Positions 31,092 through 41,644 of a stretch of DNA of 64,000 bases are shown here, piece by piece (position 1 is the first letter of the stretch; each line of letters opens with the position of its first letter). The notes beneath the pieces were generated by a model. The model ran no database searches. It saw only the letters and a list, made by a program, of their open reading frames with translations, and had not been told where the DNA came from. The stretch spans positions 51,584,255-51,648,254 of the forward strand of contig NC_134576.1 of assembly GCF_050947875.1 (NCBI RefSeq), read 5' to 3'. The translations under genes were made by a program, and so were the position numbers. This stretch comes from Dermacentor variabilis (taxonomy: Eukaryota; Arthropoda; Arachnida; Ixodida; Ixodidae).

Positions 31092-31470
31092 CAAAGGAAA
31101 AACAGGGAGGTTAACCAGAGATTATCTCCGGTTGGCTACCCTGTACTGGGGGAGGGGCAAGGGGATGCGATAGGTGAGAGAAAGAAGGATAAAAAATTTA
31201 AAAAATAAAGAAATAAAGAAAAATAATATTACACACACATGCACCTGCACACAAACTGTTTCTGTGGGTACTGTCACGCAGCCCGCAAAGGCATTCCTAG
31301 TGTTATGCAGTGTCACCGCACAATCCTGCGTCACACGGTGAAGTCACAATCTGTCTTTTAAATACCGCAGCAGCGCCTTCATTGCCGATCGCGCTGATGT
31401 TCGCGTAGGCCAGCTTCCAAGGATCTTGTTTTCTGTCATTGGGCGCTTGTCCAGTTTGTTAAGGGTGACA
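31028..31470 (+). repeat. (GA)n tract and GGTTAACC-type repeat, copy 2
   Basis: About 50 bp of GA repeat (31038-31086), then GGGAGGTTAACCAGAGATTA and TCCGGTTGGCTACCCTG, as in the copy at 933-1012 but longer. AAATAAAGAAATAAAG follows near 31203. The outer limit near 31470 is a guess. Probably the antisense 3' part of a tick LINE. Confidence 0.55.
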
Positions 31471-32281
31471 CAAAATGTTGGACAAAAGTATGAACTTACT
31501 TACCGTGACATTTTGTATAGATTCGCGTCGACGACGGGCCCGCCGCCCCGAGGAGCCGGAGGCAACTAGACACGCGTGATGTTTCGACGGGACCACCACC
31601 ACGGGAGAGCGGAAGGAAATTAGATACGCAAGCGCTTGAAACGCCTACAAAGAGAAGGTGATGCAAACGTAGACAAGGCCGACGCTGGTCAAGGTGTAGT
31701 ATATGCTCCTGTTTGTTTAAAGATATTAAACTTGTTTTTCCAAGTTGGCAGAGTGCTTGAAGCGTACTTCACCTCCGCCGCGGCCCGGTATTGCACTATC
31801 TCCGGAATCGGCCCATGGTTTTTGCACACGCCGAAGAAAAACGCACAGAACCCAAGCCATAAACAGTTTCGCTGTAACTTATTACGGCAGAAACTCCCTA
31901 GTGGGACTTGTCAGACAGTGCGCTGGCATTCTTCGCAGTCGCTCATCTTGCAGACATACGTCTCTGACGTATGCGAGCGCGTCTGATCGTATGATGGCGA
32001 CGTTTGCTTAATTGATGAATTAATTAATCAGGCTTAGACGTATTATTGCGGCATTTGCTTAGCTATATAAATAATTAAATAGGCTTACTTAATTGTAGGA
32101 TGGATTTGCTTTATGGTTTAATTAATCAGTGATTACACTTAATCATTCTTAACTTCCTGTAATTATTTGTGTGCTTAATCACTAAAACTTTATTACTATT
32201 CATTATGTTAATTACTTACTCTAACTTGATTTTAGTTCGTCTCCGTATCCTTAATTATCCCTCTTCTACCCCGGAAAAGAT
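31471..32281. other. Unassigned stretch with short inverted repeat
   Basis: ACAAAATGT near 31470 and ACATTTTGT near 31506 form a short inverted pair. AATTAATTAA-type runs lie around 32010-32110. No coding domain. Confidence 0.4.
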
Positions 32282-32537
32282 GAACACGATCGTTCGAACG
32301 CGCCACCGTTCGCCTGACCGTACGCGCGAACGACCAGGCGTTGGTATCCAGCATGAGGGCGAACATATTCGCTCGCTATCCGGTCGCGGTGAGTCGGACT
32401 TCCGCGATTTGTCGTGCGCCCGTCGGCATGTTTTGACTACCAGGCACTGGTCTATGAAAGGTGCAATAAATGCCCTTGTGACTGTTTGCACTACTGTGTT
32501 GTCGTTCCTTTGTCCCAAGAGCAAGGGTGAGAACCCC
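32282..32537 (+). repeat. LTR-like direct repeat, left copy
   Basis: Pairs with 34197-34451. Starts GAACACGATCG and ends GAGAACCCC. The upstream sequence does not match, so this copy is probably truncated. Confidence 0.85.
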
Positions 32538-34196
32538 ATATCTGGCAGCCCAACGTGGCCCCCTTGGGGCATCGGACGATAGTTTTAACAGTTTTGCTTG
32601 GTTCGAGACCTTTGTTTGAACCGAAGAGTATGGCTAGCGTAGATTTTGATCGCTAACGTCGGCGGCGTGCTCTCTTCAGCAAGGCGACAGTGGCTGTAGT
32701 GTGTTTAAACTTTTCAACATGCTGAGCCTTTTCGCAACTGATTTTTTTTAATGACACTCGTCGGTATGAGAGCCACGTGGTCTACATCCGCGGAGCATTG
32801 GCAAGCCTGAAGCGAGTGAGTACGAAAGCCTAGTGGGTGGTACGAATTTCTTATGTAAACAGCTTCTTCTATCTCTTTGACCCGGATGAAGTCGTGGCTC
32901 TGGGAGCCGGGTGGCCGCGGGCCATGGGTGCCGCTACGGGTTGACTGGTATTGCGGCTCCCACACCGTCTGGGATGGTGAGCGCCGTCAACTCGGATGCT
33001 GTGTGTGCCGAGCGGGGTAGGACCACCTAACAGAGCTGACGTCTCCTCGCGGCTGCCTGTATTGCGCCCATTTTGGGTGTTGCTTTTTGGATGCCGGTTG
33101 TTGTCAGGGTAGCGACGCTTTAGGTCTAAGGATTTACGAAGCTGCCTGTCGCACGTGGAGGGACACAACCTGGTGGACTGTGACGTTCAGGTGTTGCACT
33201 TTGTTTCCCTCATTCTAGTTAGCCTCACACGAATTGAAATTACTAGTTCGACTCAAGGGAGCGAGCTTTGTTCACGTGAACTTAGCATCTCTGTAGCAGC
33301 CCGATCTTTTGCTAGTCGAATTGAACATCGTACCACGTGGGTGATGCGCCTTCACGATTCCTCTACCTTGCACTACTTTAGTGTTTGCCGAGGGCGTTGA
33401 GTGTGCGCAGCGTGAGTGGAGTCACCCCTGGTTTGCTGTCACCTGCACATCGCCTGCGCTGCTGCCCCGGACTACGATCAAGACACCCCGGGCAATGGAG
33501 ATGCTGTGGCCGGTTCGGCGCAGAGACTTCGGCGGCCGCCTGTGTCCGGCTCGCAACCCTTGGCGGCAGAGAAAAGAGACGGCAGTCACCAACAGTTACT
33601 GCGGCTCTCGCCAGCAGGGCGCGAGCGACGCTTGCTCGTGCCGACTGCTGCATCACTGTTTCCGGAGTCCTGGCCTGGAATCGTGCCGTCGAGTCTGCAG
33701 AGCTGCTGCTGTGACCAGCGGACGCCAGTGGTGTACCCCAAGGACAGTGTCGGCTCGCATGTTTTGGACAGCGTGTGGACATTTCTGTGGCGCTGCCGCT
33801 GCTGCACGTACTACCTCGTTCGCGAAGCACGCGTTGATGTTAAACCGCATGACATGTTTCGCCAGAATATGTAGTGATTTAAGGTTGGAGGGTAGTGGGG
33901 ATGCGCGGCTCTCACGCGTCCCACGATATGTTGTTTTCTCGCATAGCTCCTATCTCCTGTAATCCGGCTTCACCACTTGACTTTACATCGGCGGTCGGCA
34001 TGCTTGCAGGGTAGTGCGAGAGATGGCGCGAGTGTTGCTCTGCTAACGCCACCTAACGGCGGGGTTACTTGGGAACAAAAAAGGAGAAGGCTCTTCCTCT
34101 TTGGCTCGGATTTGGCTAGCGGCGGGGACGTGCTGCGCGTGCGCCGATCCACGCTTCTGCGAGACCGTCTAGCGAGACCTATACTGCGAAATGGAC

Positions 34197-34451
34197 GAAC
34201 ACGATCGCTAGAACGCACCACCGTTCGCGTGACCGTACGCGCGAACGACCAGGCCTTGGTGTCCAACATAGGGCAAACATATTCGCTCGCTATCCGGTCG
34301 CGGTGAGTGGGACTTCCGCGATTTGTCGCGCGCCCGTCGGCATGTTTTGGCCAGCAGGCACTAGTCTATGAAAGCTGCAATAAATGCCCTTGTGACTGTT
34401 TGCACTACTGTGTTGTCGTTGCTTTGTCCAAAGAGCACAGGTGAGAACCCC
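34197..34451 (+). repeat. LTR-like direct repeat, right copy
   Basis: Pairs with 32282-32537. Contains AATAAA in GCAATAAATGCCCTTG near 34378. Confidence 0.85.
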
Positions 34452-34559
34452 GCAAGGTATATGGAAATACACAAAAAAAGCAAAAAAAACAGGTCAGATA
34501 CGTGCAAACTTGAATTTAGCTGTTGTCGCTGATTCAGCAAATTTTAGTATAGCAACAAT

Positions 34560-34785
34560 CCCTATGCAGCCATATAGCACGCATTGAAGCCAACATGATA
34601 TGTATTTCAAGATATTTCTGGAGCTGCGTGCTCCATCTTAACTCTTATAAAGAGAGCGTTGAAGATGCATATCTTTTTGATGAAAATGGTGACGTTGTCT
34701 CGAACACGGCATCTGCCTGTTCTGCCTTTGCAGAATATTTCTGTTCTGTATGTGGTGCAAAACACGGTCAGATGGGGCGATGAAG
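34560..34785 (+). pseudogene. Jockey-like LINE ORF2, piece 1 (RT linker)
   Basis: Reads YKESVEDAYLFDENGDVVSN and then CSAFAEYFCSVCGAKHG, the conserved linker before the RT in Jockey-like elements. It breaks at about 34785, where an antisense gypsy gag begins. Pieces 2 (35945-36405) and 3 (39060-39900) follow in the same orientation and protein order. Confidence 0.6.
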
Positions 34786-35938
34786 GCTCAAGTGGTATTG
34801 AGGGGACATTGGTCGGAGGAGCGACACCAACCTGGGCGTGTGTGGGTAGAGGCAACGTTGAACGGACGCCGGTTAGAGGTGCGGTAGCAACCTGGGCGTA
34901 TGTTGGTAGGGGGCGAGAAGCAGGAGGGTTGACATGCGTAGAGCAAGTCATGGACGCGAGCTCCTCCTTGATGACGTCGCGCAACGCTGAACCAGAAGGC
35001 TGAGGAGCAAGAGAAATGGAGATGAAAAGCCAAGTGATTGAAGTTCATCGCGGATAATCGCCCGCATCACTACACGCAGGTCAGGGTCCACCATAGAACC
35101 GTGTTCTCAGTCCGGCTGCGAGCGCACCGACTCGAGCTTGTCGAGGCGCTGGCTCGTTAAGACGATGTCAGAGACGGTAGCCAGTGTCTTAACGGCGAGC
35201 GCATTGAATGCCACAGTCCAAATACCTTTAAGAAAATGACGTACCCTGTCCGACTCAGCCATAACATCATTGACACAGCGACAGAGTGCAAGGACATCTT
35301 CTATGTACAATGTGTAGGAATCACTGCAGTGTTGTTTGCGAGCATAAATAGATTTTTTCGCAAGGGCAGCGCGAACCGCCGGCGTTCCAAATACTTGTCG
35401 AAGCTGCGCTTCAAGGTGGTCCAACTGGAGAAATGAATCCCATGGTTGAAAAACCAGGTCTTCACCACACCCGTCAGATAGAACGAGACATGGCGGAGCT
35501 TGAGGAGGTCATCGCACCGATTAGCAGAGCTTACGCGCTCGTAATCGTTCAACCAGTCCTCAAAATCATCGCCGCGAAGACCAGCGAACAGATAGGAATC
35601 ACGCTGGTCACCACTGATGATCAGAGGAGGTGCGGCTTGTGGCGTCGAGATGGTTACGGTAGAAGCGCCAGGACATGCTGGCGGATAGTAGGCACAAGCG
35701 GCGACCTGAACGAAGCTCCAGGGGAGTAAGCCAGGCCTGCAGAGGACGGGGGACCAAAAAGCACCTCCACCACTTGTGACGTCACAGTAAGTGCCGACTT
35801 TTATTGTCACATTTTATTTATTGTCGACTTTTATTCTCATAGTCCACTATGATGATGCGCCTACCCGCACGATGAAGAAGGAGGGCACGCACATGATGAT
35901 GATAATATACAGATGGTGAAGAAGTGCACAATAAATGA
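34786..35938 (-). mobile_element. Antisense Ty3/gypsy 5' end: LTR remnant, leader and gag
   Basis: On the minus strand, an LTR-like segment at about 35938-35765 with AATAAAA-type signals is followed by a leader and gag. Gag reads FAGLRGDDFEDWLNDYERVS and FYLTGVVKTWFFNHGIHF (frame ending 35301), then VFGTPAVRAALAKKS, TLYIEDVLALCR and GIWTVAFNALAVKTLA (frame ending 35107), then a Pro-rich tail with RPLPTYAQVA. Two frame changes are visible. No CCHC, protease or pol follows; the insert ends at about 34786. The opposite-strand pol at 28.7-30.4 kb need not be the same copy. Confidence 0.75.
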
Positions 35939-35944
35939 CCACAG

Positions 35945-36405
35945 GTGTTTCTACCTCAAGTAACCTTCCCTCTCAATCTGATACGGCGTGTACGCTATGA
36001 CTCAGTGAAGAGCTTGTTTCTAAACTTGCGTCTGAAGCGCCTGAAACGTTCCCTTTTTTGCAGTGCTGGTGGTATTCCTCCTGCACTGCTTAAAACAAAT
36101 GGACGTATACTTGTCTCCGTTCTCACACGCATCTTCAATACATCCCTAAAGTTTAGTACATAGCTAGTAATTGTAAGGTAGCACGGGTAGTGCCCGTAGA
36201 TAAAGCGGGTGCTAAAAGTTCAGTTACTAACTACCGGCCCATGTCTATCCTCTACGCTGCGTCTAAGACGTTTGAATCTTTATTACATCCCATGCTTTAT
36301 GTTGGCGCAAGAACATTTAAATAGATGGACAGCACCGCTTTGACTCAGGGTACTCATCAATGACAAACTTGTTTACATTTATGACCCATGCTTCGGGTGC
36401 AGTAA
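35945..36405 (+). pseudogene. Jockey-like LINE ORF2, piece 2 (RT fingers)
   Basis: Reads AGGIPPALLKTNGRIL, LTRIFNTSLKF, and after a frame change SSVTNYRPMSILYAASKTFE, LLHPMLY and LFTFMTHASGAV. These are RT blocks 1-3. Stops and frame changes are present. It ends where the antisense RTE element starts. Confidence 0.7.
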
Positions 36406-36674
36406 CCCTCCTCCTCCCCCCCCTAGTTTTCTGCCGTCTTCGACAGCGCTTCCTTTCCCTTCGCAACCACTCTGTAACTCTAATAGTCCACCGGTTATCT
36501 GCCCTACGCGTTGCATGGCCAGCCCAGCCTCATTTCTTTCTCCTAATGTCAACTATAATATCGGCTATCCCCGTTTGCTCCCTGGTTCACACCAGTCAGC
36601 TCTGGTCTCTAAACGTAGCGCCTAACGTTTTTCGTTCCATCGCTTTTCGTCCGGTCCTTAGCTTGTTTTTAGAG

Positions 36675-36725
36675 CTCAGCTCTTAGGCGCCCGTTCCTGC
36701 GTTCAGCGTCGGCGTCCTCGGCGTA
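36675..36725 (-). repeat. GCCGAGGACGCCGA repeat, inverted copy
   Basis: Complement of the order seen at 20575-20680 (AGCTCTTAGGCGCCCGTTCC, then GCGTCGGCGTCCTCGGCGTA). It sits inside the antisense RTE element. Confidence 0.65.
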
Positions 36726-37603
36726 TTTAACCACAAACTTTCTGCCCCATATTGTAGTACCTGCAAAATGCAATGATTGCACACTTTTCATTTCAACGAC
36801 AGTGGTAACGTTTCAGTCAGGATTCGGTAATTTCTGCCGTATGCAATCCAACGAAGTTTTATTATTCTGCAAATTTCCTTCATCAGGGTCAGCTGTTAGT
36901 AAGTGACCTATTTAAATGTAGGCCTGCACACACTACACGCTGACTGGCGATCATGAATTCTTGTTTCCTTGCCAGGCTATCGAAAATTATCTTTGTCTTC
37001 TGCATAGTATTCTTCAACCCAACTCTTATACTTTCTCAGTCAAGGTTCTCAGTCATGTTTTGCAATTCATCCCCAGTGCTGCTAAAAAGGACGATATCAT
37101 CAGCAAACCTAAGGTGGTTGGGATATTCACCATTGACGCTCACTCACAATCCTTCCCAGTCTAATAGCTTAAATACATCTAAGCATGCAGTGAATGGCTT
37201 ATGGGTGATTGTCTCCCTGCCTGTCCTTTTTCTTGACAGATAGGTTTTCCATTTTTCTTTCAGGGAATTAAACTAGCTGTGAAATCTATGTAAATATTTC
37301 ACAAGCTATTCATGTATGCCTCCTGTGCTCCTTGATAATGCAATGTCTCCATCACTGCTGGTATACCTACTGAACCAAATACCTATTCATAATCTACGAT
37401 ATCCATATATAGAGAGGTTGATTACATTCCGCTGATTTTATCAATTTCCTTATTGATGGCATGGACGCGATCCATTGTAGAATATACCTTCCTGAGGCCA
37501 ACCTGTTTTCTTGGTTGACTGAAGTCAAATGTTGCCCTGATTCTATGGGAAATTATCTTGGCGAATAATGCTTACAATACTAAAAGCAAGCTCATGGGTC
37601 TAT

Positions 37604-37970
37604 TGGTGCGAAAGCGTCGAATGGCTCATTGAGCGAAAACGCCAGCGTCTGTAGCAGCGCACCGGCACCTAAATTCCCATTGGCTGCGACGCCACAACAC
37701 GAGCGCGCCTCAACGAAGCCGAGCGGGCGAAAGGGAACACCTGCTGCCGGAGTAGCGCGCCAGGTGTTGCGTGAGGGGAGAGGGCAGCGCCGCGTCGGTG
37801 GAATACGGCCTAGGACCGCAGGCGGGTGCTTATGCTTGCTGGCTCGAACAGAACGTACCGCTGCGGTACACTACTCGCAGAGCAAAACTTCAAGGACTGC
37901 TGAGCGACGTTCAATTGGACCTTAACACTCACATTCATGACTCATAAGAAGTGCTCAGGTGTCCTCGGAT
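37604..37970 (+). mobile_element. Non-coding insertion inside the RTE element
   Basis: The RTE alignment breaks after GGGTCTA (about 37602) and resumes at TAATTTTTCAATCC (about 37973). The 367-bp insert is GC-rich (GCGAAAGCGTCGAATGG, GGCTGCGACGCCACAACACG) and resembles a tick repeat I remember. TA at both edges would fit a TA target duplication, but I see no clear inverted termini. Likely a MITE or a fragment of one. Confidence 0.5.
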
Positions 37971-38349
37971 TTTTAATTTTTCAATCCTTTAACACCTCCC
38001 TCCTTATGGATTATTTTAATGCTGTCATTCTTCCAGCTCTCTGGTACGCTCGAATCCGTGAGAAATAGTACATAAAAGCATGCAATCTTTTCAAGCATAA
38101 TATCTCCTACATCTTCGATTAAGTCGACTGTTATTACATCTTCTCCTGCTACCTTTTTCCGGTACATAGTAGGGGCCAATTAGAGGCTGTTTACTTTAAC
38201 CTTAGTAACACATCTGGTGTAGTTTGTAATGGGCTCCTTCTTACAGAGCTCATGAAAATTTCATACCTTCTTCCATCACCACCCTGTTATTTATTTACCT
38301 AAGCAATACATCTTGTTTTGTTAACATAAATGGACGGAGTTCTACTAGA

Positions 38350-39060
38350 AATGAGGCGTGGACACAGAATGGAGCAAGAGATGAGGAATTTTGGCAGCCA
38401 AGTACAGGGTAACTGAAGGTATAAATAGACAACCAGGACTCATCATAAATAAAGTGAGAGAAACAGAGACAGTCAGTTGGATGCAAAGAATGGAAAGAGA
38501 GATACAAAACATGGAGATTTACAAGAATAAGAAGAAAGAAATTAGACAGGCAGATCTGTACGAAAACACAAAGGGCAGTACCTTGCTATTTGAAGCTCGA
38601 GTTGGCTGCCTAAGGACAAAAACATACCGGAGCAAATATTCGCAGCAAGATGAGCATGTGTATGCTGCGGAAAAAATCTGGAGACCACTCAGCACATCCT
38701 AATGGAATGCAAAGGGTTTCACCCAGTGAGAACCGTAGGTAACGTACGCCTTCAAGAAGCGCTTGGATTTAAAGTGTATGGAAGCAGTAACCAGCCAGCA
38801 GTCGAGATAAGCAAGAGACGTCTAGATCATTCATAGAAAAAAAGCAGGGGAAGATATTGACACGGGGACCTGATCCGTTGCAAGCACAAGTTGCAGTGCA
38901 AGGTAGACGGAAAAATATTGAGGCACAAAAGATAGATGAAGGAGACGTATACAAAATTTAAGAATGAGATGCATGTCTAGCATACCTGATTAACTCAAAC
39001 AGACTAGGTGACTATTTGTCAACGCTCCGTTTCAAAGAGCATGCTAATAAATCATCATAG
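38350..39060 (+). mobile_element. LINE 3' end, same family as 3360-7260
   Basis: Reads EIRQADLYENTKGSTLLFEA and VGCLRTKTYRSKYS, then in other frames HPVRTVGNVRLQEALGF and VEISKRRLDHS, the C-terminal end of the CR1-like tick ORF2. The 3' UTR contains GACTATTTGTCAACGCTCCG and ends AATAAATCATCATAG at about 39046-39060, a typical tail. RT is missing, so the copy is strongly 5' truncated. Confidence 0.7.
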
Positions 39061-39900
39061 TCATCAGGTCACTAGTGGAGTTCCCCCCAAAAATCCCGTT
39101 CTTGGCCCTCTTTTTTGTAAACGACATTTCGTCAGCAATTAAATGATCTTTACTCCTCTTATATGCTAACCACGTAAAGCTATTTAACACTTTCTACAGT
39201 GTTCGAGACTGCACTGACCTCCAAAATAACCTTTTGTTTGTCAAACTGTGCGATTCTTAAACACTTCAAGCACTATGGTATTAAGTTATACGCGACAAAC
39301 ACGCCATCTACAATTTCCGTTCATTCCTGGTGAAGCTGCAGTGGCCAGAGTCGATTAAGTTGAATATTTTGGTGTGTACTTTGAGAACAGGCTATGCATC
39401 TGTTCACACGTTAGACATGTGAAACAATGTGCCCTTCGCCCTCTGGCCTTTATATTTCGAATATCACATGGCTCCCGCTCCCCTGCTGCCTTTGTTAAAT
39501 TGTATTCTACTGTGTCTCGTCAACTGCTAAAGCATGCCTCTTTAGTTTAGAGTGGAAATTGCAAATCTAATTGAGATCTAATTTAACGCAACCAGAATAA
39601 ATTCGTCTATTCTGAAGCACCGCTTTTGCCCTTCTGTTGGCCATAGTTAAGCCGTCTCAGATGTATTGCAACTGGCATCTATCAAATCAAATCATACTTT
39701 TTGTTGTTTGACAAGCTGGTTGATGGCACTATACATTGTACAAAACTTGTTAATCATGTACAATTTTCCGTGCCGCAAAAATATACACGCAGCATTCCAT
39801 GTTTTATGTGCAGCCTTGTTTCAATAGTAACTGTCCTATGCCTCGACTTCAAAAAATATGTAATATATATTCTACCTGTATTGATGTTACGATGAAAGGT
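39060..39900 (+). pseudogene. Jockey-like LINE ORF2, piece 3 (RT palm and C-terminal part)
   Basis: Begins VTSGVPPKNPVLGPLFFVND, the QG-S block in damaged form, then LLLLYANHVKLFNTF where YADD has become YANH. Degraded thumb sequence follows. Together with 34560-34785 and 35945-36405 it completes one RT in order, lacking only the motif A region. Confidence 0.65.
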
Positions 39901-40515
39901 GTATGTTTATGAATGCGAGGACGAACTCTCATCGCAGAAGGCCCTCGCAAGGGCGTCTGCGTCTTCAGGCATTTGGTGGGTTGCGACACCTTGTACCTGA
40001 GCACCCGAGGGTTGGCCTCTCCCGCGTGTAGCCGTGCGAGGCTTAGCTGTGTCTGGGGAAAAGGGGATCCTGGGGGTTGAGCCGATGCCGGGTATTTGGA
40101 CCTTTAAGGCTCTCTGGCGCAGGCAACACACCTCCTTGGCCTCCGCTTCACATAGACGGCACCCCCGGAATGACTCACCCGGGGGAAATCGGTAGTTGCT
40201 ATTTCTTGTCTCTCTCTCCCTCCGACCTTCGTATTTCTCTCACTTTCAATATTTCCTGTATTCTCTCTTCTATATGCCGGTCTTCTTGGCAGCGAGGGTT
40301 AAGGCTGTGTAAATATCCAGCCTAGGTTATGTGATATTCGGTTATAGTGGCGACGTACAGCTGGCACCTGTAGGACCTGTGTTTACAGGCCCTGCAGCGT
40401 CCCCTGGTAGGGCTCCACGGTGGGTGGCTAGCGTTGCTGCCGAAAACTGCCCATTCTTCTATGGCTAGTTCCTTCTTCCAACTCCCTAATCGCCCTCAGA
40501 GAATAGGGCGCACCG

Positions 40516-41597
40516 ATGAAGTCTTCCTGTTTTCTCTATGTCATTCATTCTGAAAAACCAGACAAACCAGTGCGAACAATTTCACCATTCCTTGATTCAA
40601 AGTCTCTTACGGAAGTTTTTGGTGCAGGCTATAACGCATCGAAGATGGCAAGCGGTGATCTCCTCTTAGAGCTCCGCGACCAGGAACAGTATGATAAACT
40701 GCCCAATCTAGCGTCATATGAGGATGCCCAAGTAATAGTAACCCCACACCGTGCTATGAATACCAGCCGTCTCAGATAATGATCTGTTGGAGCGAACCGA
40801 GGCTTAACTTCTGGAGGGCTCCAGTGAGCAGAAGGTCATCAGCGTTAAACGAACTAGGATCAGGCATCACAGCAAGGAAATCCAGACTAAGCACCTGATA
40901 CTTACAGTGTTCTGCCCGAGTCCATCGAGGCTGGATGCATCAAGTTCCGTGTTAGGCCATACGTGCCAAATCCCCTCAGACGTTTCGAATGCCAGCGCTT
41001 CGGCCACAGTTCACAGAGCTGCCGAGTCCGCCAAACTTGTGCGAAATGCAGTGCCCATGAACACACCTCTGAATCTTGCGAGAACTCTCTCCACTGCGTA
41101 AACTGTGATGGGGAGCACGCCGCGTATGGACGGTCGTGTCCATCTTGGAAAAAAGAAAATTGTGAAGATGAAAGTAAAATTGAATATTCCATTGAAAGAA
41201 GCGCCCAAGCGTGTATCCTACCTGCCAAAGAATTGCTTTGACGAAGTGCGTGTCAGGGGGCACAATGGCCTCCGGTGACTGTCCGACCCACGCGCAGTGA
41301 GCCAGCAGTGGCGCCATCCGCCCTCATCTCCCCGGCGGCTGCAGTTAGCGCTGCTCCGCCGCCCCAGCAGAAGGAACCATCGACTTCCGAGCCGTTGGCT
41401 TCAATGGTCTCGTCTACCGGGACGAGGCCTTCACGTCAAACGCAGCGCTCACACGAGCGCGTGTTCAGCGTCTCGCAAGAGGCGATGGACACAACACCCA
41501 TACAGACGGCGCCGCCAGCGGCTAAGGAGCGGCGAGATGTTCTCGGTAGCTAAAAAGAAAAAAATCACGGCCCCGGAAAGGGGCCGTGATTTTTTTG
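40516..41597 (+). pseudogene. LINE ORF1, gag-like with zinc knuckles, frameshifted
   Basis: The first segment (40516-40779) reads KPVRTISPFLDSKSLTEVFG and KMASGDLLLELRDQEQYDKL, the RNA-binding N-terminal part. Indels follow. The segment at 40963-41241 holds the knuckles: the first has lost its first Cys (FECQRFGHSSQSC), while CAKCSAHEHTSESC and CVNCDGEHAAYGRSC are intact. A Ser/Pro/Ala-rich tail follows at 41275-41553 (AMDTTPIQTAPPAAKE). This ORF1 type binds element RNA. At least three frame changes disable it. Confidence 0.8.
41558..41596. repeat. Perfect 17-bp hairpin between ORF1 and ORF2
   Basis: Arms at 41558-41574 and 41580-41596 (AAAAAAATCACGGCCCC and its complement) with a GGAAA loop. 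It lies about 50 bp before the ORF2 start at 41645. Confidence 0.95.
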
Positions 41598-41644
41598 AGC
41601 TAACTCCTCTTTCTTAAACACACAGCAAAAAAAGCACATTCAAC

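Larger units (their letters stand above)
32282..34451 (+). mobile_element. Candidate LTR element with unrecognised interior
   Basis: Two direct repeats, 32282-32537 and 34197-34451, match over about 255 bp with roughly 20 differences by eye. Both end at GAGAACCCC. Each contains CAATAAATGCCC, a plausible LTR polyadenylation signal. After the left copy comes TCTGGCAGCCCAACGTGG, a TGG-start sequence placed like a primer-binding site. The interior (32538 to about 33870) has several GC-rich frames but no gag or pol motif I can find. The right repeat may extend left to about 33872 (TGTAGTGATTT), making the left LTR 5' truncated. Confidence 0.6.
36405..38270 (-). mobile_element. Antisense RTE-like LINE, decayed
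   Basis: The plus strand reads as the complement of a tick RTE element over about 1.8 kb. On the minus strand the catalytic block RFADDIVLFSSTGDELQNMT lies near 37108-37050, and fragments of the thumb and connection continue toward 36410. RT fingers sequence lies toward 38200. The element is riddled with indels and stops. It contains two foreign pieces, at 36675-36725 and about 37604-37970. No RNase H is present. Confidence 0.75.

Noticed and set aside
33378..33962. 150- to 193-aa overlapping frames on both strands
   Set aside because: GC-rich DNA inside the LTR pair gives long frames on opposite strands at once, and none shows a gag, pol or host domain I know.
41558..41596. Hairpin plus T run as a rho-independent terminator
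   Set aside because: The sequence is eukaryotic, within a LINE, so a bacterial terminator is not a sensible reading.
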